NCBI RefSeq assembly: GCF_963082655.1
Contig: NC_081554.1
Location: forward strand, 41,624,354-41,688,353
DNA: 64,000 nt
Direction: 5' to 3'
Source: Stomoxys calcitrans
Lineage: Eukaryota > Arthropoda > Insecta > Diptera > Muscidae
Made by a program: the position numbers and the translations under genes. The notes under the pieces are model-generated. The model was given only the letters and a program-made list of their open reading frames with translations. It made no database searches and was not told the origin of the DNA. This document shows, piece by piece, positions 58,118-64,000 of the stretch; position 1 is the first letter of the stretch, and every line of letters starts with the position of its first letter.

Positions 58118-59819
58118 CAGGGACGTAGCCAGGGGAGAGGCTTCGGGCCCGAGACTCCCCCCCAAAATGATTTTGTATATAGAGAACAAGTAAAAGCGTG
58201 CTAAGTTCGGCCGGGCCGAGTCTTATATACCCTCCAACATGGAGCGCATTTATCGAGTTCTTTTCCTGACATCTCTTCTTAGGCAAAAAATGATATAAGA
58301 AAAGATTTGCTCTGCTATTAGAGCGATATCAACATATGATCCGGTTAAGACCACAATTAAATTATATGTTGGAGACCTGTCAGCCAATTCGAATAAGAAG
58401 TAAAATAGAGAGATCGATTTATATGGGAGCTGTATCGGCCTATAGACCGATTCAGATCATAATAAACACGTATGTTGATGGTCATGAGAGGATCCGTTGT
58501 ACAAAATTTCAGGCAAATCGGATAATAATTGCGACCTCTAGAGGCTCAAGAGGTCAAGATCCCAGATCGGTTTATATGGCAGCTATGTCAGGTTATGAAC
58601 CGAATTGAATCATACTTAGCACAGTTCTTGGATATCATAACAAAACAAGTCGTGCAAAATTTCATTCCAATCGGGTAAGAATTGCGCTCTCTAGAGGCTC
58701 AAGAAGTCAGAACCCAAGATCGGTTTATATGACAGCTATACCAGGTTATGGACCGATGTAAACCATACTTAGCACAGTTGTTAGAAGTGATACTAAAACA
58801 CTATGTGCAAAATTTCAGTCAAATCGGATGAGAATTGCGCCCTCTAGAGGCTCAAGAAGTCAAGACCCAAGATCGGTTTATATGGCAGCCATGTCGAAAC
58901 ATGGAACGATATGGCCCATTTACAATACCAACCGACCTACACTAATAAAAAGTATTTGGGTAAAATTTCAAGCGGCTAGCTTTACTCCTTCGGAAGTTAG
59001 CGTGCTTTCGACAGACAGACGGACGGACATGGCTAGATCGACATAAAATGTCGCGGCGATCAAAATTATATATACTTTAAGGGGTCTCAGACTAATATTT
59101 CGAGTAGTTACAAACAGAATGACGAAATTAGTATACCCCCCATCCTATGGTGGAGGGTATAAAAACAATGAAATTGTTTCTAACGATATAATTTCAATGA
59201 CATTTTTTTCTAAAGAAAAATTTTAATGAATTTATTTTTTTCAAACAACATATCAATGAAATTTTTTTTAATTTGAAATTTCAATGACAAAATTTGCAGA
59301 CAAACATTTAATCAAATTTTTACTAAAAACAAACTTTTAATGCAATCTTTCTAAAGACTAAATTTCAAATGTTTTCTAAAGACTAAGTTTGATTGAATTT
59401 CTATTTTTATACCCACTACCAGGGATGGGGATAACCATAGGCAGGTTAAGTTCGAAGATGGGCCATATAGGACTATATAGTAGATGATTCGTCGTAAAAA
59501 AAATCATTAAAATACTGAAGCTAATTCGATGAAACTTTCACTTCATAACTAAGATATTCCCGAAGACAACCACACTTTGAAGGCTTTGAAAGATTAGCAT
59601 CGGCCTATAAATAGTGTGTTAGCAAGCAGTACAAAATTCAGCTCTGACTTTAACCAAATGTCACCGTCTCGGTACCCAGTAGCGATCACAATTTTCAAAA
59701 AAAAAAGTTTGAGGTATATTTTCCAATTTTACAGTAAAAGAAGAATTTTGGCAATTTTCGGTTTTGAAAAAAATGTGAGGCGATCCCCCCCCCCAAATAA
59801 AATCCTGGCTACATCCCTG
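58118..59819. mobile_element. hAT-type non-autonomous element with 8-bp target duplication
   Basis: Terminal inverted repeats CAGGGACGTAGCCAGG (58118-58133) and CCTGGCTACATCCCTG (59804-59819) match at 15 of 16 positions. The flanking octamer ATGGGAGC is perfect on both sides (58110-58117 and 59820-59827), the signature of hAT insertion. No transposase found. It carries an internal family I element (58187-59166) and AT-rich filler, with runs of C just inside both ends. Confidence 0.88.
58187..59166 (+). mobile_element. Complete family I element nested in the hAT element
   Basis: Clean example of the family: AACAAGTAAAAGCGTGCTAA, hairpin TTCGGCCGGGCCGAG, TCTTATATACCCTCCAACAT, CGCATTTATCGAGTTC, three to four ~150-bp units (AAATCGGATGAGAATTGCGC, CCTCTAGAGGCTCAAGAAGT, CAAGATCGGTTTATATGGCA), then TTTACTCCTTCGGAAGTTAG, GACAGACGGACGGACATGGC, TTTCGAGTAGTTACAAACAG and TATGGTGGAGGGTATAAAAA. 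The subterminal TATACCCTCCA and TGGAGGGTATA pair are inverted repeats. Confidence 0.8.
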
Positions 59820-59827
59820 ATGGGAGC

Positions 59828-59955
59828 TATTTCAGCCAAATCGGACAAAAATTGCGACTTCCAGGGGTTCAAGAAGTCAAATTGGGAGATCAGTTTATAT
59901 GAGAGCTATATCTAAATCTGAACCGATATGGCCCATTTGCAATCCCCAACTATGT
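59828..59955 (+). mobile_element. Right part of the element split by the hAT insertion
   Basis: Continues the unit cut at 58116: TATTTCAGCCAAATCGGACA, AAAATTGCGACTTCC, GGGAGATCAGTTTATATGAG, ATGGCCCATTTGCAATCCCC. Ends without the usual terminal sequence, so the right end is lost. Confidence 0.65.
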
Positions 59956-60184
59956 AAATCAATAGAAGTATCGGTGCTATGCTTTTAGTTAACTCGAGGA
60001 ATTTTTCCAATTTGTTCATAAAAATTTGCCCATATCGTTTATGTTGTTCATAAACCATCTTTCATAAATTTAAGCATCAATTTGAAAAAAATGTCATTAC
60101 TGTATATTTCTTGACTGCGAGAGAGCATTCTTTGAAGCCAGAAAAGTCAGTGGACTTGCCTTTGCTACAGGCGATTTTGAAAAA

Positions 60185-60700
60185 TTTTCTGCGCTGACCC
60201 CTACAAGCCTTAATTCTTACCCGATTTGGCTGAAACTTGCAGAAGCACTTTTGTTCTTACTTCCAATATCCTTGTCAAGTATGACCCGAATCGGTCTATA
60301 AACTAATAAGAACCCTAAGAGGCCTTAGAGCCGATGTGGTGGACATTTTACATAAGGACTTCTGTTCCTCCTTTTGTGCTAAGTATGATCTAAATCGGTT
60401 TATAGACTAACATAGCCCCTATATAAGCCGATATCCAGATTTGACTTCTTGAGCACTAAAAGGCTTCAATTTTCATCCTATTTGGATGATTTTGGCCAAA
60501 TCCCATTCAGATAGGTCCATAAATATATATAACCCTCATATAAACCGATCACTGGATTTGACTTCTTGAGTTACTATCAGCCTTCGTTTTTCCGTATTTG
60601 GTAACGAATCCTACTCCGAAAGGTTCATAAATAGATATTGGGCCCCTTAGCAACTTATTTTTAGACCATAGAAGCCTAATTCAATACCTTCTTTGATTTC
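60185..60700 (-). repeat. Decayed inverted units of the family I type
   Basis: Contains TTACCCGATTTGGCTGAAAC, TGTCAAGTATGACCCGAATC, GGTTTATAGACTAACATAGC and TTGACTTCTTGAGCACTAAA, recognisable as reverse-complement ~150-bp units but strongly diverged. No ends seen. The segment 59956-60184 between this and the previous element shows nothing I recognise. Confidence 0.5.
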
Positions 60701-60739
60701 TAATCGATTTCTACCTACCCTACCCTACCCTAAAAGGTA

Positions 60740-60962
60740 TTATAAAGTAGTGCATTTGTTTGTAACATCCAGAAGAAGGAGAGATAGACCCATTGATAAG
60801 TATACCGATCGACCGATGTCCGTCTGCCCATGTTAATTTGTGTACAAAGTGCATGTCGCCATTTTTATCCGATCGTCTTAAAATTTTGTACAGGCATGTT
60901 TTTCGGCCTAGAGACGAAGCCTATTGAAATTGGAAAAAATCGGTTCATATTTGGATATAGGT
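60740..60962 (+). repeat. Relic of a related repeat family
   Basis: AGTGCATTTGTTTGTAACAT, GAGATAGACCCATTG, CGATGTCCGTCTGCCCATGT, ATCCGATCGTCTTAAAATTT, ATCGGTTCATATTTGGATAT. Same order of blocks as in the intron at 56990-57180. Breaks off at the (TA)n tract. Confidence 0.45.
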
Positions 60963-61126
<164 letters not shown>

Positions 61127-61147
61127 TTTAGATATAGCTCACATATA

Positions 61148-61385
61148 TTGGGTTGCTCAAACAGTAATTGCGGATTTTTCATATAGTCGGCGTTGACAAA
61201 TTTGTTCACAGCTTGTGACTCTGTAATTACATTCTTTCTTCTGTCAGTTATCAGCTGTTACTTTTAGCTTGCCTTAAGAAAAAAGTGTAAAAAAAGTATA
61301 TTTGATTAAAGTTCATTCTAAGTTTTATTAAAAATGCATTTACTTCCTTTTAAAAAAATCCGCAATTACTTTTTGGGCAACCCAA
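61148..61385 (+). mobile_element. Mariner-type MITE, copy 2
   Basis: Starts TTGGGTTGCTCAAACAGTAA and ends TTACTTTTTGGGCAACCCAA between TA dinucleotides. Interior matches copy 1 (GTCGGCGTTGACAAATTTGT, TGATTAAAGTTCATTCTAAG). Left terminal repeat has drifted more than the right one. Confidence 0.9.
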
Positions 61386-61387
61386 TA

Positions 61388-61975
61388 TATATATATCGCC
61401 CGATTTTTACTCCTAGAACCACTGCAAGCGCATTTATTGACCAATCTTGTCAAAACTTCCATATACATGTTCGTCCGATTTGCAGTAATATTGCAATTAC
61501 ATTGTCTTTTGTTAACCTATTCTCTCGAAATTTGGCAGGATGGATTTTCTCTTGACTCTCGACATTACTGGCGAATTTTATTGAAATCGGCCCAGATTTA
61601 GATATAGCTGTCATATACTTTTATCGCCAGATTTTCATCAAAAGCCACTGCAAGCCCATTGTTTGACCAATCTTGTCAAAATTTTGCACCACGCTTTCCT
61701 CCACGATTACCTCATTATCTAAGAAGTTTGCTTGAAATCGGTTCAGAATTAGATTTAGCTTCCATATAAATGTTCGTCAGATTTTGGGTAATTTGAAAAA
61801 ATTTTTTCATTTGTCAACCGTAGTTATTACAGTTTGAATATATTTGCTCGCCGAGATCCATCAAAATTGGTTCAGAATTGGATATAGCTCCCAGATTGTA
61901 CTTATAGGGTAGGTGTAGGGTATAATACAGTCGGCACCGCCCGACTTTGCCCTTCCTTACTGGTTTTTAATATGG
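61388..61975 (-). repeat. Second hairpin-ended repeat family (family II)
   Basis: Units with CATATACTTTTATCGCCAGA, AAGCCACTGCAAGC, CAATCTTGTCAAAA and TTAGATTTAGCTTCCATATA. The right edge is TAGGTGTAGGGTATAATACA, GTCGGCACCGCCCGAC, TTTGCCCTTCCTTA. The palindromic GC-rich block plus TATACCCTACACC mirrors the architecture of family I but with different sequence. Confidence 0.6.
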
Positions 61976-62007
61976 TAATTTGAAATTTAGCTTTTAGAAA
62001 AAACTAG

Positions 62008-62130
62008 TTAGGAAAGGCAAAAGTCGGGCGGTGCCGACTATGTTATACCCTACACCACCGAGTCTACGTAAGGAAAGGCAAAAGTCGGGCGGTGCCTACT
62101 ATATGATATCCTACACCACCGAGTCTACGT
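62008..62130 (+). repeat. Two tandem copies of the family II terminal block (~61 bp)
   Basis: AGGAAAGGCAAAAGTCGGGC, GGTGCCGACTATGTTATACC, CTACACCACCGAGTCTACGT is present twice in a row (62011-62071 and 62072-62131), the second with GTGCCTACTATATGATATCC. It is in inverted orientation relative to the end at 61930-61960, giving a palindromic pair separated by ~50 bp. Confidence 0.7.
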
Positions 62131-62133
62131 AAA

Positions 62134-62203
62134 AATTTGCTCATGAACATTTCATTAAGGAACAGGTCATAAGCGGGCATTCTATCCTCTGCGCTACTGT
62201 GGC
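62134..62203 (-). mobile_element. SINE remnant, internally deleted
   Basis: On the minus strand: CCACAGTAGCGCAGAGGATA, GAATGCCCGCTTATGACC (head), joined directly to TGTTCCTTAATGAAATGTTC, ATGAGCAAATTT (tail). The whole body between tRNA-like head and 3' tail is missing. Confidence 0.65.
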
Positions 62204-62363
62204 CTCAAGTTCACGTACTACTTGTAATACATAGAAGCTACCTCGAAATCTAGTCAGATTTTAATTTTGCATACCTATGGAAATATCGAATAAAAACTAG
62301 CAAGATTTTGTTACAAGGACCTAAAGGTTACTGCATTCTTAAAAGCGTATATAGACAAAAACA

Positions 62364-62600
62364 TTGGGTTGCCCAAAAAGTAATTGCGGATTTTTTAAAA
62401 GAAAGTAAATGCATTTTTAATAAAACTTAGAATGAACTTTAATCAAATATACTTTTTTTATACTTTTTTTCTAAAGCAAGCTAAAAGTAACAGCTGATAA
62501 CTGACAGAAGAAAGAATGCAATTACAGAGTCACAAGCTGTGAAAAAATATGTCAACGCCGACTATATGAAAAATCCGCAATTACTTTTTGGGCATCCCAA
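62364..62600 (-). mobile_element. Mariner-type MITE, copy 3 (inverted)
   Basis: Starts TTGGGTTGCCCAAAAAGTAA and ends ACTTTTTGGGCATCCCAA. Interior is the reverse complement of copy 1 (CTTAGAATGAACTTTAATCA, GTCAACGCCGACTATATGAA). Right flank TA; left flank is CA, one base off. Confidence 0.9.
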
Positions 62601-62609
62601 TATTTGTAA

Positions 62610-62811
62610 AGATCGGACAAAAATTTTAGCTATTACAGCCTAAAAATGCCATATCGGATGATATACATGAGAGCTATATCTTAATCTGAATCGATTTTGA
62701 TTAAATTTAACACAATATTGGACCAAAATTGTATCTACTTCAGCCTTATAAGGCAACATCGGATGAAAAATATATATGGGAGCTATATCTACATATGAGT
62801 CGACTTGGTTC
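62610..62811. repeat. Relic units of a repeat element
   Basis: CGGATGATATACATGAGAGC, TATATCTTAATCTGAA and CGGATGAAAAATATATATGG, GAGCTATATCTACATATGAG are two diverged units, ~125 bp apart. No ends. Likely family II. Confidence 0.45.
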
Positions 62812-63735
62812 AAAATGCCCAACACCTGTGAGCCTTCTCAGTACGCTCCTGAATGTGACTGTGACACCAAATCAGTTTTCCGTTCAAGATCACACCTTAG
62901 TATTTGACCTTGTCAGATATCGAAATCGTCTTATATAGGAAACCTGGTGCGTTAAATTGGCCCACCTTCGTCTTCCTCGTCAATAGGCATATTTCAGTCT
63001 TCTCTGGGTAAACATTGAGACCTTTTGGTCCAGCCCAGCCATATGCCATATGCAAGACCCTTTCGACCCTTCTGCATATTTCGTTCGGATCCTTACCCCT
63101 TAGAAGTATTATAACATCGTCTGTGTAGCACACGGGTTCAAATACCTCCTCAGTCAGCATCCGTAATAGGTCATTTGTGGTGGTCACCCATAGGAGTGGC
63201 GATAAAATGCCCCCCTGTGGCGTGCCCTGTGCCACTTTCTCCCTTATATTTATGCCATGGGACACACAATTTATCCACCTATTCCTTAGCATATGGTTTA
63301 TCCAGTCTTTAAGGACCGGGTCCACGCGGCACTGGTTTAAGGATCGGTCCGCACATTGTTAAAAGCCTCCTCCATGTCAATGCATACCGCCAATGTGTAC
63401 GTTTTGGCATCAAAGGATTCTATTATTTTCTGCACAATCTCGTGCAGGACAGTCTCCACCGATCTTCTCTTGACATAGGCATGATGTTTGTATTTGAGCA
63501 GTTCGCTGGATGTCCTACTCGTTATCATGGTGTTCACAATACGATCCATGGTTTTGCGTAGAACAGACGTAAGGCTTATGGGTCTGTAGGCCTTTGGTGT
63601 CGCATAACTTGCCTTGCCTTGCTTGGGTATAAACACCACCCTTGCCTCCTGCCAGACTTTCGGAGTATATGCAAGTCCTAGGCACGCTGAGAAAATTTTG
63701 GCCAGACGAGGCGTCAGTTTCTCCATCATTTGTGA
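62812..63735 (-). pseudogene. Non-LTR reverse transcriptase fragment (LOA/R1-like), inactivated
   Basis: Reverse transcriptase motifs in order on the minus strand: KVWQEARVVFIPKQGK, AYRPISLTSVLRKTMDRIV, CIDMEEAFNNV (first catalytic Asp), QGTPQGGILSPLLW, YTDDVIILL (second catalytic pair), PEKTEICLLTRKTK, then VKY, and after an in-frame TAA (62899-62897) GVILNGKLIW and HIQERTEKAHRCWAF. A one-base frameshift lies near 63340, between the CIDMEEAFNNV and RVDPVLKDW segments. The KTEICLLTRK...KYLGVIL and QERTEKAHRCWA order recalls the LOA group; R1 is the alternative. No endonuclease part remains: upstream is a SINE and a short duplication. Catalytic residues are present but the frame is broken twice. 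Confidence 0.85.
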
Positions 63736-63744
63736 GGTACCACC

Positions 63745-63950
63745 AGTTTCTCCATCATTTGTGAGGTACTTTGCCATGTAAAAACTTCTCCCCAAAGTGG
63801 TGTCGCTCTGCGGCACGCTCAGTGATAGGTCCCCTTTCATTGAGTTTAAAATTGAATCGGACAGCACTCATTGATTTGTGAGAAATTTGCCCCAGTTTCT
63901 AAATGGAATGTTCATAGGCAAATTTGCATTTGCAACCTTACCACGAATGA
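63745..63950 (+). mobile_element. SINE 3' part at the 5' side of the dead reverse transcriptase
   Basis: CATTTGTGAGGTACTTTGCC, ATGTAAAAACTTCTC, GCTCTGCGGCACGCTCAGTG, GAATCGGACAGCACTCATTG, GAAATTTGCCCCAGTTTCTA, AATGGAATGTTCATAGGCAA: the body and tail of the family seen at 55452, without the tRNA-like head. The first ~44 codons of the minus-strand open frame (63867 downward) are antisense SINE. A 25-bp block, CAGTTTCTCCATCATTTGTG plus AGGTA, is present twice at the junction (~63714 and ~63744). Confidence 0.75.
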
Positions 63951-64000
63951 ATATTTTTTTCTGGCCTATTTGCATTTTTACGTTTTCGTAATTTGCCCAT

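Overview
The window looks like nuclear DNA of a calyptrate, probably muscid-like, fly. It is AT-rich and contains GT-AG spliced exons, tRNA-derived SINEs, mariner-type MITEs with TA target sites, a hAT-type element, a LOA/R1-like non-LTR retrotransposon fragment, and many copies of repeats bearing the TTCGGCCGGGCCGAA hairpin that I associate with muscid genomes. The species is inference; nothing looks bacterial. || Layout. (1) 1-37749: one uninterrupted satellite array of ~319-bp monomers, about 118 monomer lengths, entering from beyond the left edge and ending abruptly inside a monomer. It is regionally structured: one monomer class only to ~13.2 kb, then interleaved classes, with local higher-order repeats of 3, 5 or 6 monomers, several marked by shared deletion junctions. 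Each monomer holds TTCGAA-rich palindromes and a pair of near-complementary arms. The ~82-109 codon ORFs in it are by-products of the repeat. (2) 37750-39270: a short unique/decayed stretch with two truncated SINEs, then the 3' flank of a gene. (3) 39271-57499, minus strand: six exons of an ABCG (ABCG1/ABCG4-like) half-transporter gene, 609 codons plus stop. All splice phases agree, and Walker A, Q-loop, signature, Walker B, H-loop and the transmembrane domain are intact. The first coding exon(s) are not seen and probably lie beyond the right edge. The 11.8-kb and 4.0-kb introns are packed with transposable elements. (4) 57500-64000: nested elements (a hAT element with a perfect 8-bp target duplication, inserted in one repeat element and itself hosting another), a (TA)n tract, two more mariner-type MITEs and a dead reverse transcriptase with a SINE-derived 5' end. 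|| The only plausibly functional protein gene is the ABCG transporter. Items most worth a second look: the structured satellite next to the gene's 3' end; a ~540-bp near-perfect hairpin in the large intron that would be transcribed with the gene; and a repeat family with a GC hairpin, subterminal inverted repeats and central ~150-bp tandem repeats, an architecture resembling DINE/Helentron-type non-autonomous elements. I found no CRISPR array, operon, or new enzymatic system.
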